Shown here: piece after piece, positions 32,530 through 43,998 of the stretch
Numbering within the stretch: the first letter of the stretch is position 1
Layout of the letters: each line of letters opens with the position of its first letter
Source of the DNA: Mycoplasmataceae bacterium
GTDB taxonomy: Bacteria > Bacillota_I > Bacilli_A > Mycoplasmatales > Mycoplasmoidaceae
Assembly: GCA_029009155.1 (NCBI GenBank)
Contig: JAQXJX010000021.1
Coordinates: 1-64,000 of the forward strand
DNA length: 64,000 bases
Direction: 5' to 3'
Notes under the pieces: generated by a model
What the model saw: the letters and a program-made list of their open reading frames with translations, nothing else
Told to the model about the DNA's origin: nothing
Database searches by the model: none
Position numbers and translations under genes: made by a program

Positions 32530-35097
32530 TTATTTCTTTTGAGCTTCTTTCATCTTTTTAAGTAAGATGTCTTTAGCAGATAATTGGCTATCATTATTAG
32601 TTGAATTATTAGAATTATTTTCTTTAATCACAACATTAGCTTGTTGATTAAATGCTTGGTTAATCTTTCGGTTTGCCTCTTGTTCTTTTAATTCATCATA
32701 ATATTCATGAGATATATTTAAAGAAGAAAGTATTTGGTTTAGTGAGTTAAATATTTCCTCATTAACTTTTGGAATAAATATATGGTTAATGTTCATAATA
32801 ACATTATGAGCAACTGTCGATTTCATTTCATTAAAATGATTATCTGCCTCATTAACATATATATTTAAAGGACTACGTTGTTCCAAACTTCTTAAAGTTA
32901 CACCTTCTCTTATTTTAACCATAAGATCAAGATGATCAGTTCATTGATGATCTAGGCTTTGAATCATAATGTCTCTAAATATTAGATTAGCTCTTTCAGG
33001 AGTTAATAGTTCAACACGCTTATTGATACTTAATACCAAAATTTGGAATAAAATATTTTTACTTTCAGCAATTGTTTTGTGTTCAAAGAATTTAGAAGAA
33101 ACTAATTTGAAGTTAAATATTTTTGTATTAATAGTTTCTGCTAAAGGTAATGGATCAACAAATAATGGGTTTTTAGGCAATTTAAATTGTTCAACAATAT
33201 CATTGCTAACTTTTTTTGCCATATTAATAGCAATTTGTGTATTAGATAAGTTTTTTAAGATTTGATCTCTTTGTTTGTAAACTAATTCACGTTGATTAGT
33301 TAAAACAGTATCATAATCAATTAAATTTTTACGAACATCGTAATTTAAAGCTTCAACCTTTTTTTGAGCGCCCTTGATCATATGTGTAAAGAATCAAGAA
33401 TCAAAATATTCATCATCAATTTTAGTTTCAGCTTTCTTTTCTTTTTCATTAGCAAAACGTCTAAACAATGTATCTTCAAGTGAAACAAAGAAACGTGTTT
33501 CACCAGGGTCACCTTGACGACCACTACGACCTCTTAATTGATTATCAACACGACGTGATTCATGGTGTTCTGTACCAATAACATATAATCCACCTAATTC
33601 TGCAACACCTTCACCAAGTTTAATGTCTGTACCACGACCAGCCATGTTAGTTGAAATAGTAATTGCACCTTTTTGACCAGCTAATGCAACAATTTGGGCT
33701 TCTTTTGCATTATTTTTAGCATTCAATAATTGGAAGTTAAGACCTTTATTTTTTAAGAAATAAACTAATTGTTCAGAGTCTTCAACTGATGCAGTACCAA
33801 CTAGAATTGGTTGACCTTTTGCATGTATTCTTTCAATTTCAGCAACAACATGGACTCATTTACTAATTTTGTTAGCAAAAACATAATCATTGTTATCAAT
33901 ACGTGCAATTGGTTTGTTTGTTGGAATTGGAACAACAACCATGTTATATGTTTTTAAAAACTCTTCGCTTTCAGTTGCAGCAGTTCCTGAAACACCAGCA
34001 ATTTTATTGTATAAACGGAAGAATGATTGATAAGTAATTGTAGCTACTGTAACATTTTCAGGCTCAATTTTTACACGTTCTTTAGCTTGAATTGCTTGAT
34101 GTAATCCAGCATTATAACTACGACCTTCCAAAATACGACCTGTAAATTGGTCAACTAAATAAATTTTTTCATCTTTAACAATGTATTCAACACCATTTTG
34201 AAATACTTTATTTGCAGTTAATGCATTTTTAATTTTGTGGTAAAGATTGGAATTTTCAAAATCAAATAAATTTCTTAAATGATAGTAATTTTCTGCTTTT
34301 TTAACACCCTCATCAGTTAAACTAATACCATTTGATTCTGGATCAATTTTATAGTCACTTTTTCCTAATGTTTTAACGAAGTCATCAACTTCAACAAACA
34401 TTGATAAGTCTTGTTTAGGTTGACCAGAAATAATTAATGGTGTACGAGCTTCATCAATTAAAACAGAGTCTGCTTCATCAACAATTGCATAATTTAATTC
34501 AGGTATTACTTTATCTTCATAACGAGAAACCATGTTATCTCTTAAGTAATCAAATCCTAATTCTGAGTTTGTTGTATAAGTAATATCACATGCAAACATT
34601 TTACGTTTTTGATTAGCATCAAAATTAGACAAGTTATATCCAACAGTTATTCCAAGTGGATTTAATGATTCAGCACAGAATTTAGCATCACGTTGTACCA
34701 AATATTCATTAACTGTTACAATATGTACACCACGTTGTAATAATGCATTTAAATATGAAACTAAAACAACAACAAGTGTTTTACCTTCACCTGTACACAT
34801 TTCAGCAAAATCACCTTCATGTGCAACAATTGCTCCAATAAGTTGAACCTTATATGCAAAAATATGATGAACTCTAAAAACAGCCTCACGAGCAGTAGCT
34901 AGTGCATCTGGTAAAATATCATCAAGACTTTGACCGCTTTTTAAACGTTGACGTAAAATATTAGTCATGTTTGATAGTTCTTCATTTGTTTTAGAACGGT
35001 AAACTTTTTTTAAACTATCAACATAGTTAGCTAACCTACTAGCTTTTTTTAGAATTTTTCTACTTGGAGAAAATATGTTTCATTGATTTAAGTTCAT
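32530..35097 (-). CDS. secA: Preprotein translocase ATPase SecA
   Basis: The motor ATPase of protein export, 855 residues. The DEAD-like core contains [13 protein letters not shown] (Walker A), [19 protein letters not shown] (Walker B), the preprotein cross-linking region and [16 protein letters not shown] followed by [19 protein letters not shown] (motifs V and VI). The helical scaffold and wing domains follow. The C-terminal Cys-rich zinc linker that binds SecB is missing, as expected where SecB is absent; the protein ends in a Lys/Asn-rich tail. Four TGA codons encode Trp. It is monocistronic, convergent with galM. Confidence 0.98.
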
Positions 35098-35161
35098 AAT
35101 TATCTAATTTAGAATGAAATAGTAAAATTAATTATATATTTTAATTTATACTTACATTTAA

Positions 35162-36028
35162 ATGCAAGAGTTTAATATACAAATATCTAAAAAATACAAT
35201 ATCCCATGCACTTATTGTGGTGATATTACACAAACAAGCAAGGTTGTATTACATTTAAATTCAGCCAATACAAACAATACAATTATTAATTATTTTCATA
35301 TTCCTAAAGAAAAAAACTATTGTTTTGTATGTCCTAATCTTCCTGGAAATTCTTTTGAATCAAAATATCCCTCATTATCCAATAACAATTCTTACATAAA
35401 AATCATTGTAAAAATCATTAACAAAATAAAGGAAATTTATCCTAATGTTAAACAAGTGTATTTATCTGGGGAATCATGAGGAGCAAATTTAGCGATATTA
35501 TTTTGCCATAAACATCACAACTTGATATCTGGAATTGTTTGTTGAAATGCACCAAATTGAATAGTTCAAACAGAAGACTTATCAAAAACTCGTGAGTCTA
35601 CTTGAAGTGTAGGAATAAAACACATAATTACTTTGTTAACTAATATTAATTTTAAAGCACGAGTTGGAGATTTATCAGGTTTAACTGACAATAAAATTTT
35701 TGAAAGAATTTATAATGTAGCACTTTCAAAAAGAAACTACATTAATTGTGATGTAAGAATTGATATTGCTGTTTTTAAATCAATGTTTTTTACATACAGA
35801 TATTTGAAAAAACATTTTAAGAAAAATATTCAAACACCATTAATATACATACAAACTAAAAATGATGCTTACTATTGTCGAAACATTAAAAAATTACAAA
35901 AGATAGCTAAATATCAAAAGCAACCTAATGAAATAATTTTTTGTGAAAATGGTTATCATATGTTGACATATGATATGAAAGGTAATGATAAAGTAATTTG
36001 AGATAATTTAGATAAACTTACAAAGTAA
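35162..36028 (+). CDS. Alpha/beta-hydrolase-like protein
   Basis: A 288-residue protein. The nucleophile elbow is GESWGA near residue 105 (GxSxG, with a TGA-coded Trp), a plausible acid is in QTKNDAYY, and a plausible catalytic His in ENGYHMLTYD near the C terminus. These are in the correct order for a Ser-Asp-His triad. The N-terminal 50 residues carry a CTYCG pair. An esterase, lipase or peptidase-type activity is likely; the substrate is not inferable. It is divergent from secA and 90 bp upstream of the lipid kinase gene, so a role in lipid turnover is conceivable. Confidence 0.7.
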
Positions 36029-36118
36029 AAGATCTTGAATGTTAAATTTATATAAATTGCATTTGATACAATATATATTACATTTTAAAAACTATATATA
36101 TATTACATTAAAAAAACT

Positions 36119-37009
36119 ATGAAAATTCACGTTATATTTAATCCAGCATCAAATAATTTTAAAAGTTATAAAACATTGGATTTAATAACTCATTATTTTG
36201 ATGAGAAAAAAATTGATTATTTTGTTCACACTACTCAATACAAAAATCATGCGAAAACAATAGTTTCACAATTGACTCAAGATAAAGTAGATAAAAAAAT
36301 TATTTGTGTTGGTGGAGATGGAACTATTCATGAATGTTTAAATGGTATACAAGATTTTGAACATACATATTTTGGAATTGTTCCTGCAGGTAGTGGTAAT
36401 GATTTTGTTGGTAATTTTGAAATTTATAAATCAAAAGACTATTTATCAAAAATATTGGATAAAATAGTTGAAAACAACTGGAGTTATGTTGACTACTACA
36501 CAGTTAATGATAAAGTAAGAGCTATAAATTGTATTGGTTTTGGAATTGATGCCAACATTTTAAAAACTTATTCAAAACTAAAATTATTTTCACAAAAAGT
36601 AAAATATAAGATCGCAACAATATCTAATTCATTGTTTTTTAAAATATATAAATGCTCATATCAAATAGATGATCAACCAGTAGTTCAAAATGATGGTGTA
36701 ATTTTAATAATAATGGGTGGTGGAAAACGAGCAGGTAGCGGTTTACTATTAAATCCTGATTCTGTAATTGATGATGGATTTCTAAGTGTATCTATCATAA
36801 ATAAAATAAATCGATTACAAACTATACCAATGTTAACAAAAGTTATTAAAAATAAACTTCAATCTCTTAAAACATGAGAAAGTTTTAAATGTAAACAAAT
36901 AAAAATCACCATGGATAGAAAATTATATGAATGTGATGGTGAAATGTATGAAGACACTAACGAATTAGTTATCAAACCAATAACTAAGGAATTAAAATTA
37001 ATTCACTAA
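36119..37009 (+). CDS. Diacylglycerol/lipid kinase family protein
   Basis: A 296-residue member of the DagK/YegS/sphingosine kinase family, which phosphorylates lipid hydroxyls with ATP. The nucleotide-binding signature is VGGDGTIHECLNG near residue 63, followed by GIVPAGSGNDFVGN. The second domain includes FGIDANILKTY and GGGKRAGSGLLLNPDSVIDDG, and the region near YECDGEMY is the conserved DGE motif. All family hallmarks are intact. Substrate choice between diacylglycerol and other lipids cannot be decided. It precedes ruvA by 70 bp. Confidence 0.92.
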
Positions 37010-37079
37010 TTAAATAAAAGTTTTTTAACCAAAATATTGAAAATATGAATATATATCATGTGGAGGAAGTATACACATT

Positions 37080-37691
37080 ATGTATTCATATTTTTATGGA
37101 AAAATTATTTCAATAAATAAAAAATCAATAACAATTGATGTCAATAATATTGGCTATGTTATTAACACGCCGTTACCAGAAGTTTTTTTAAAGGATGAAA
37201 AAACTCATTTATATGTTTTTAGTCAATTAGTTCAAACAAGTAAAAATTCTTATATTGAAGAAATATATGGATTTAAAACTTATTCTGAAAAAGAATTATT
37301 TTTACTTTTAATGAAATGTCAAGGAATTGGCCCTAAAACTGCATTATCAATCTGTTCAAACGATTTAAATGTTTTAAAAGAACTAATTATTAAAAAAGAT
37401 ATTGACTCATTATCAAAATGTAAATTTATTAATAGTAAAACAGCAAAGAATATTATTGATAACTTATACGAGTACTATCAAAATAAAATGGGAAATGAAA
37501 ATGGGTCATTTAAAATTAGTGAGGTTTTTTCTGCTTTAAAAGCCTTAGGCTATAATGACAATGAAATTAATTATGCAATTGCTAACATTGAAAAAAATAA
37601 TAATCCTAGAGATGATGTTTCTACTTTAATAGCCAACGCTATTAAAGAAATAGTAAATAAACCAATCGATACTAATGAACTTAATAAATAA
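37080..37691 (+). CDS. ruvA: Holliday junction helicase subunit RuvA
   Basis: A DNA-binding tetramer that targets RuvB to four-way junctions, 203 residues. The N-terminal OB-fold has YSYFYGKIISI and VINTPLPEVFL. The two helix-hairpin-helix motifs are in LLLMKCQGIGPKTALSIC and the following SKCKFINSKTAKNII; the second has lost the usual Gly-hGly pattern. The C-terminal domain III (ISEVFSALKALGYNDNEI) contacts RuvB. GTGGAGGAAG upstream is a good ribosome-binding site. It overlaps ruvB by 17 bp. Confidence 0.95.
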   Translation: MYSYFYGKIISINKKSITIDVNNIGYVINTPLPEVFLKDEKTHLYVFSQLVQTSKNSYIEEIYGFKTYSEKELFLLLMKCQGIGPKTALSICSNDLNVLKELIIKKDIDSLSKCKFINSKTAKNIIDNLYEYYQNKMGNENGSFKISEVFSALKALGYNDNEINYAIANIEKNNNPRDDVSTLIANAIKEIVNKPIDTNELNK

Positions 37692-38604
37692 ATTATCTGA
37701 TTTTATTGGTAAAAAAGAAGTTAAGGATACACTTCAAGTTTACATAGATGCATGTAATAAATTAAACAAACCATTAGATCATTGTTTGCTTTATGGGTTA
37801 CCTGGAACAGGTAAAACTACATTAGCCAAAATAATAGCAAATGAGTTAAATACAAAAATAAAAATTACACAAGGTTCAATGGTTCAAAAACCAATTGATG
37901 TCATTAATTTATTATTGTCGTTAAATCAAAATGAAATACTTTTTATAGATGAAATTCATGCTGTTAATAAACAATGTTTTGAATTATTTTATTCTGCAAT
38001 GGAAGAAGGATATGTTGATATTGCAATAGGTAAAGATTTTAATTCAAAAATGGCAAGAATAAAATTACCAGTTTTTACTTTAATTGCTGCTACTACAAAT
38101 TTAGGTAAAATACCTCAGCCTTTAGAAGATAGATTTGGAATTTTTATAAATATGTCAGAATATTCAAAAACAGAAATAAGCGATATTATTAAATTCTATG
38201 GAAACAAATTAGGAGTTATTTTTTCAAATGATGACTTATTAACATTAATTTATGCATCAAAAGGAATACCAAGAATAGCATATAAATTGGTTAGAAGAGC
38301 TTTAGATTTTAGATTAAATAATAAAGATATTCAAATGTCAGAAATATTAAGTAAATTAGGAATTATTTATGAAGGAATTGATAAAAATGATTATTCATAT
38401 CTTAAATTATTACAAAATCATTCTACACCCATTGGTTTAAAAACAATATCTCAAACTATTAATATTGATGAAGAAACAATTCAGTATAAAATTGAACCTT
38501 ATTTATTAAAAAATGAATATATTATTAAAACATCAAAAGGGAGAAAATTAACTAATAAAGGAAATGAATTAATTATAAAGATAAATCAATTATTTCTTAA
38601 GTAG
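37675..38604 (+). CDS. ruvB: Holliday junction helicase ATPase RuvB
   Basis: The AAA+ motor of branch migration, 309 residues. Walker A is GLPGTGKTTLAK near residue 40, Walker B is FIDEIHAVN, and sensor 1 lies in LIAATTNLGKIP. The arginine-finger region DRFGIFINM and sensor 2 GIPRIAYKLVRRALDF follow. The C-terminal winged helix (TPIGLKTISQTINIDEETIQ) is complete. The protein is slightly shorter than in model bacteria. Translation should be coupled with ruvA through the overlap. The 3' end overlaps the convergent dinB by 15 bp. Confidence 0.96.
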   Translation: MNLINKLSDFIGKKEVKDTLQVYIDACNKLNKPLDHCLLYGLPGTGKTTLAKIIANELNTKIKITQGSMVQKPIDVINLLLSLNQNEILFIDEIHAVNKQCFELFYSAMEEGYVDIAIGKDFNSKMARIKLPVFTLIAATTNLGKIPQPLEDRFGIFINMSEYSKTEISDIIKFYGNKLGVIFSNDDLLTLIYASKGIPRIAYKLVRRALDFRLNNKDIQMSEILSKLGIIYEGIDKNDYSYLKLLQNHSTPIGLKTISQTINIDEETIQYKIEPYLLKNEYIIKTSKGRKLTNKGNELIIKINQLFLK

Positions 38605-39768
38605 TTCAGTTCCTATCTTTAAAATATCAATGCCTAGTTCATCATTAATTTGAGCAGTTAAATCTTTTAAATTATCTTTTACTTTTTGTGGTGGTTTGTA
38701 ATCATCAAATAACATAGAATTTATAACTGAATTTGTTGATATCAAATTACTTATGCCAGCACCAATTAATCTAATTGTTTTTCCAATAAAATTTTCTTCA
38801 TAAATTTTAGATGCATTAAAAATTATTTCTTCATAAGTACTGATATATTCTTTTAATGTTAATGATTTAATGGTAGAAGAAAAATCTGCAAATTTAACAA
38901 TTACATTAATTGTCTTACCTTTTAATTCTTCTTCTTTTAAACGCTCAAAAACTTCCAATGATAAATTTTTTAACATATAGCTTATTTCTTCTAAATCATT
39001 AGTGTCATTTAGGAAAGTGCTACTACAACTAATTGATTTTGGTTTATTGTGAGAATAGTCTAATTCATCATTGCCAATTCCTAATGCATGTTGATAATGT
39101 AATTGCCAATTCTTATGTAATATTTTTTTTAATATTGGGATATTTTTTTGATATGTCAAGTCTTTTATTAAATTGATATTGTATTTGTTTAGCTCTTTAG
39201 TTGAACTTTCTCCAATCAAAAACATATTTTTTATTGGTTGATTTCAAATTAAATTTTCTATATCATCTTGTGAAAATATTGAAGTAATACCCATAGGTTT
39301 TTTAATATCACTAGCCATTTTTGCTAAGAACTTATTGTAAGAAACACCGATTGATGTTTGAATATTAATTGCATTAAATATTTCTTTTTGTATTTTTAAA
39401 GCACAATTGTATGCATCTTTAGGATTTTTGCATAAAGATGTGATGTCTGCAAAGCATTCATCTATCGACATAATTTCAATCTTGTTAGTAAGTTTTTCAC
39501 ATATAGTTTTAATAAACAAATTAGAATACTTTTTATATTGGTCGAAGTGGTGGTCTATTAGAATTAAATTTTTACATAATTTTAAAGCCATGTAAATTGG
39601 CATAGCCGCTTTTACCCCAAAACTTCTAGCAATGTAATTACATGATGATACAACAGATCTTTTTGTTTTTCCACAAACAGCAACTGGTTTATTTTTAATA
39701 GATGGATTAATATTTTCTTCAACAGAAGCAAAAAAAGCGTTCATATCAATATGTAATAAAAACTTCAT
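38590..39768 (-). CDS. dinB: DNA polymerase IV (Y-family)
   Basis: An error-prone translesion polymerase of 392 residues. The palm has HIDMNAFFASVE with the first catalytic Asp (near residue 8), and SIDECFADIT with the Asp-Glu pair near 105. KPVAVCG and SCNYIARSFGVKAAMP are conserved finger/palm pieces, and GVSYNKFLAKMASDIKKP precedes the thumb. The little-finger domain is present from about residue 240. A TGA encoding Trp near 39241 joins what would otherwise look like two frames. It lies 3 bp after tlyA on the minus strand and overlaps ruvB tail to tail. Confidence 0.95.
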
Positions 39769-39771
39769 TTT

Positions 39772-40497
39772 TTATTGCTCCATATATAGAAGAAATTCTA
39801 CGTTTTTTCCTTTATTTCCAGTTATTGGTGATTGAGAAATTTTAATATTTTTAAAACCTTTAAGTTGAGCATAGTTTTTAATTTTATTTTTTGCTTTTTC
39901 ATGTAATTTTGCTTCTTTTACTTTACCTTTGTTATGATCTATTTCTTCTTTACTTAGTTCAAACTGAGGTTTTATTAGAAGAATCAGTTTATAGTGATGA
40001 GCAAAAAGAGTTACTAATTTGTCAATTAATTTTGTTAATGAAATAAAAGATAAATCAGCAACAACAAAATTAATTTCATCATTAAACATTGATGGTGTTA
40101 ATTGATTAAAATGTGTTTGTTCGTATAAAGTTATTTTTGGGTTTGATCTTAAAGTTTTATCCATTTGATCTGTTCCAACATCAACAGAATAAACATGTTT
40201 AGCACCAAATTGAATTGCTACTTGAGTAAAACCACCAGTGGAACTACCTATGTCTAATACTACCTGATTATTAAAATCAATTTTAAATTCGTCAATTGCA
40301 CCCAATAATTTATAGGCTCCACGAGAAACATATTGATTAGTTTTATTTATAGTTATTACATCATTGTCATTAACTTCTAAATGACAATTATTTACTATTT
40401 TATTGTTAACACTAACATTGCCCAATTTAATATTATTTTGAGCAGATGAGCGTGTATTATAAAAAGATTTTAGTAGTAAATATTTGTCTAAACGCAT
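39772..40497 (-). CDS. tlyA: TlyA-family rRNA methyltransferase
   Basis: A 241-residue protein with an N-terminal S4-like RNA-binding domain (MRLDKYLLLKSFYNTRSSAQ), a linker YVSRGAYKLLGAI and a Rossmann SAM-binding domain (VVLDIGSSTGGFTQVAI). The catalytic-region motifs VVADLSFISL and LLIKPQFEL are intact. TlyA-type enzymes 2'-O-methylate rRNA at the subunit interface; some were first described as haemolysins. It is upstream of dinB by 3 bp and divergent from recU across 28 bp, so the two promoters must overlap. Confidence 0.93.
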   Translation of the reverse strand: MRLDKYLLLKSFYNTRSSAQNNIKLGNVSVNNKIVNNCHLEVNDNDVITINKTNQYVSRGAYKLLGAIDEFKIDFNNQVVLDIGSSTGGFTQVAIQFGAKHVYSVDVGTDQMDKTLRSNPKITLYEQTHFNQLTPSMFNDEINFVVADLSFISLTKLIDKLVTLFAHHYKLILLIKPQFELSKEEIDHNKGKVKEAKLHEKAKNKIKNYAQLKGFKNIKISQSPITGNKGKNVEFLLYMEQ

Positions 40498-40525
40498 ATT
40501 AACATTATAGAGGTAAAAATATTAT

Positions 40526-41029
40526 ATGAATATTAATAAAAATAAAGGAATGTATATAGAGGAATTAATTAATAGAACTATTGATTATTATTGATACAAC
40601 AAAGATAATATATATTTTGAAAAACGTTTTGTTCCTTTCAAAATATTAAAAATAATGAATAATAATGTTTTTTTAGGTAAATTACTATCAAAGTCAACTG
40701 TTGATTACACTGGGGTTTTTAAACATAGACATTTAGAATTTGAAGTAAAGCAAACAGAAAAAGATTTTTTTGATTTTTCATTAATTAAAAAACATCAATG
40801 AATGTTTATGAATAGAATGAATAAAATGGGTATATGTTGTTTCTTAATTGTTTGCTTTTCATTAAATGACATAATTTTATTAGTTCCCTTTTGTGCAATA
40901 AAAAAATTCATTGATGAAAAAATAAAAAAAATTCCATTTTTACAATTGCAAAAAGAATCGTATAAAATGGAAGTGATATATCCTGGAATTATTAATCTAG
41001 CTGAAATTCTTAATAAAATTATTTGTTAA
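40526..41029 (+). CDS. recU: Holliday junction resolvase RecU
   Basis: A 167-residue resolvase of the type II restriction fold. The catalytic segment STVDYTGVFKHRHLEFEVKQ contains the Asp and the E-x-K element, followed by the family His/Gln (HQWMF). The N-terminal NKGMYIEELINRTIDYYW carries the Glu that helps bind metal. Two TGA codons encode Trp. RecU resolves the junctions that RuvAB migrates, so this neighbourhood holds a full branch-migration and resolution set. Its 3' end overlaps the convergent gpsA by 11 bp. Confidence 0.9.
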
Positions 41030-42011
41030 TTTCATTAATGATATTTTGAACAAAATTAGTTTCAGATTCATTATTGTATAGAATCTTATAAATATGAGTT
41101 AAAATTGGAGCCTTAATACCATGAGCAGTAATAATTTGATAAACTACTTTTGCTGCTCAATATCCTTCAACTGTATTATTTTTTAAAACTTTTTTAACGT
41201 TTTTAAAACCAAACTTACCTATTTCTAATCCAAAAGAAAAGTTTCGTGATTTTGAATCTGTGCATGTTAAAAATATATCACCAATTCCACAGAATTGGTA
41301 AAGAGTAGAAGGTTCTCCCCCCATGATTTTAACAATTGATTGGACTTCTTTTGCTATTTGCGCTAGTATAGCAGCACGAGTATTAATTGAATTATGTTGT
41401 GCATATAAAATACCAGAACCAATAGCCATGATATTTTTTATAGCACTAATAGTTTCAGCACCTTTTACATCTGTTATTTCTACACATTTAAAAAACTTTG
41501 TGTTAAAAAGTGCACCAACTTTTTTTGCTAATTCGATTTTATCAGATACTGTATTAACTACAGTAATGTTTTTATTAAAAACTTCTGTTGCAAAAGATGG
41601 ACCAATTAATGTAACTAATCCTAATGAATTGTTTTTGATAATTTTAGAAATAGATAAGGATCATGTGTTTTTAGTTTTTAAATCAAAACCTTTGGCGACA
41701 TTGATGTATATGGGCATGTTTTCAAATTTATTTGCAAACATTTCAAGTGTTGAACTTATGTGAATTGAAGGAACAGCAATAACTACATATTCTGGTTTGA
41801 AATTAATTATGTCTTCACTTTTTTTTGTTACCAATTTTAAAGAAGAAACTAATTTAGTATTTCCATAGTATTGTGTATTTACTTGCTTTTTAAGATCATT
41901 AATTTGTGTTTGATCTACACCCCACATAGCAACTTGATGTTTGTTAGATAATAAAACATTTGCAAGTGCTGTTCCTCATGCTCCAGTTCCTAGAATTGCA
42001 ATTTTAGCCAT
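41019..42011 (-). CDS. gpsA: Glycerol-3-phosphate dehydrogenase [NAD(P)+]
   Basis: A 330-residue enzyme that reduces dihydroxyacetone phosphate to sn-glycerol 3-phosphate for phospholipid synthesis. The dinucleotide-binding motif is AILGTGAWGTALANVL near residue 5. YVVIAVPS, VAKGFDLK and the catalytic Lys region follow, and the second domain has GSGILYAQHNSINTRAAIL and CGIGDIFLTCTDSKSRNF. One TGA after NTVEGY encodes Trp. It starts one base after the der stop and belongs to the leftward unit MG331-like gene, cmk, der, gpsA. Confidence 0.95.
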
Positions 42012-42012
42012 A

Positions 42013-43347
42013 TTATTGTTCCTTAACTCCTCTAATTCTTGAATTTTTATCTTTGTAATAAATAGTGATAGGAACCATTGTTATTCCAAATGCTTCTCTA
42101 ATTGTATTCTCAATAAATCTAGCATATGAGAAATGAAGGTATTTAGGATCATTTGTAAAAATAACAAATGTTGGAACTTGACCTTGAACTTGAGTGGCAT
42201 AATTAATAGATAATCTTCCGCCTTTAAAAAGAGAAGGAGGATTGTGAGCTGCTGCTCTTAAAACAATTTCATTTAAAAGTGATGTATTAACCTTCATTGT
42301 CAATTGTTTGTGAATTTCATCAATTTTTTCAAAGATAGTTTGAACCCTTTTATTTTCTTTAGCACTAATGAAAACAATTGGCGCTCATGATAAATATTTG
42401 AAACGTTGTCTAACTAAACGAGTTATTTCATTCATTGTTTGAGTTTCTTTTTTAACAGCATCTCATTTATTGACCACAATGATAGTAGGAATATTAGCTT
42501 CATATGCTAAGCCTCCAATAACTTCATCTTGTTCATTAAAATCACATGATCCATCTAACATTAAAAGAATCATTTTACTTCGTTCAATTGCTTCTTTTGT
42601 TCTAATTATTGCGTATTTTTCGACTGCTGTAGAAATTTTACCCTTACGTCTTATCCCAGCGGTATCAATAATTGTGTATAGTTTTTTGTTATATGTAAAT
42701 TTACAATCAATACTATCTCTTGTAGTGTTAGCAATAGGTGAAACTAAAACTCTTTGATCATTTAAAATGCAATTAACTAAAGTTGATTTCCCAACATTTG
42801 GTCTTCCAATAATGCAAAACTTTAATCTTTCTTCTTCTTCTTTGTTCACTTCAGATGTAGGAATATCCTTTGTTAAGAAATCTAATAGATCTCCTACTCC
42901 TATACTATGTTCAGCAGAAATATAGAAAGGTTTGCCAAAACCTAAAGAATAAAAAATATTTTGATTATCATCATCTAAATTTGATTCTGATTTATTTACT
43001 GCTAAAATAATTTTTTTATTTTTAGATTTTTTTAACATTTTAGCAATGTAATAATCATCAGCATTGATACCCTCTTTTTTTGAAACTAAAAAAAGGATTT
43101 CATTTGCTTCATCAATCGCAAAATTAACTTGCATTCTGATGTCTTTTTGAAAATCATGTTCTACTGAAGTAATTCCGCCAGTATCTATTAATTCAAAATT
43201 TTTATTTAATCAACTAGCATCACCATAAATCCGATCTCTTGTTACACCAATTTCATTTTCAACAATCGATTTTTTTTGGCGAATTAAACGATTAAATAAT
43301 GTAGATTTTCCAACATTTGGTTTTCCAACAATTGCAATTTTATACAT
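42013..43347 (-). CDS. der: Ribosome assembly GTPase Der (EngA)
   Basis: A GTPase with two tandem G domains that matures the 50S subunit, 444 residues. Domain 1 begins [18 protein letters not shown], with DTGG (G3); its G4 NKSE lies in [10 protein letters not shown]. Domain 2 begins [16 protein letters not shown], with [10 protein letters not shown] and VVNK. The C-terminal KH-like domain ends the protein ([19 protein letters not shown]). Trp codons TGA occur in both halves. Its ATG lies inside the end of cmk (8-bp overlap), as in other mycoplasmas. Confidence 0.97.
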
Positions 43348-43996
43348 TAGTTCTGTTTTTAAACTCCTTTAAAATATTTTCTACTACTTCATCAATTGAC
43401 AAATTAGATGTATCAATAACAAAAGCATCTGGAACTTGAATTAATGGAGAAATTTCACGGTGTGAATCTTGATAGTCTCTTTTAGTAATGAATTCTTTAA
43501 TGGTTTCTAGTGATTGTTCTTTATTAGATTGTTCTCATCGTCTTTTTGCTCTTGTGTCTACATCAGCTGATAAAAAAATTTTAAGAGTTGCATTTGGTAG
43601 AACAACTGATGTAGTATCTCTACCTTCCATAATAACATTACAATCAGCAGCAATTGCTTGTTGGTCTTTTACACATTTTTCTCTAACTTCTTTTAATGTT
43701 CCAATTTTGCTAGCCATTGCCGCTACTTCAGGATTAGAAATTTTTTTTGTTACATCTTCACCGTTTAAGAAAAAGTTTTCTTGCCCTAAAACAACTTTAT
43801 TATTTTCTAAGCATTTAATAACTTCATTTTTATTGTTTAAATCAACATTTTGATTAATAAAAGCTAAAGCATAACAACGATACATAGCTCCAGTATTAAC
43901 AAATAAGAAATTAAGCTTTTTTGAAATAATTTGTGCGACTGTTGACTTTCCAACCCCACTATAACCATCAATAGCTATTTGAAATGTTTTTTTCAT
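43340..43996 (-). CDS. cmk: Cytidylate kinase
   Basis: Phosphorylates CMP and dCMP with ATP, 218 residues. The P-loop is [14 protein letters not shown] near residue 9, followed by [13 protein letters not shown], the NMP-binding insert [11 protein letters not shown], and [14 protein letters not shown], then the lid DTRAKRRWEQ and the C-terminal [14 protein letters not shown]. All catalytic residues seem present. It lies between the membrane coiled-coil gene and der; cmk-der adjacency is a standard mycoplasma arrangement. Confidence 0.96.
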
Positions 43997-43998
43997 AT

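Noticed and set aside
38590-39768. Apparent split of dinB, and similar splits in secA, potA, fusA, uvrB, galM and others
   Set aside because: The breaks are all TGA codons. With TGA as Trp each frame continues with family motifs, so no frameshift or pseudogene is needed.
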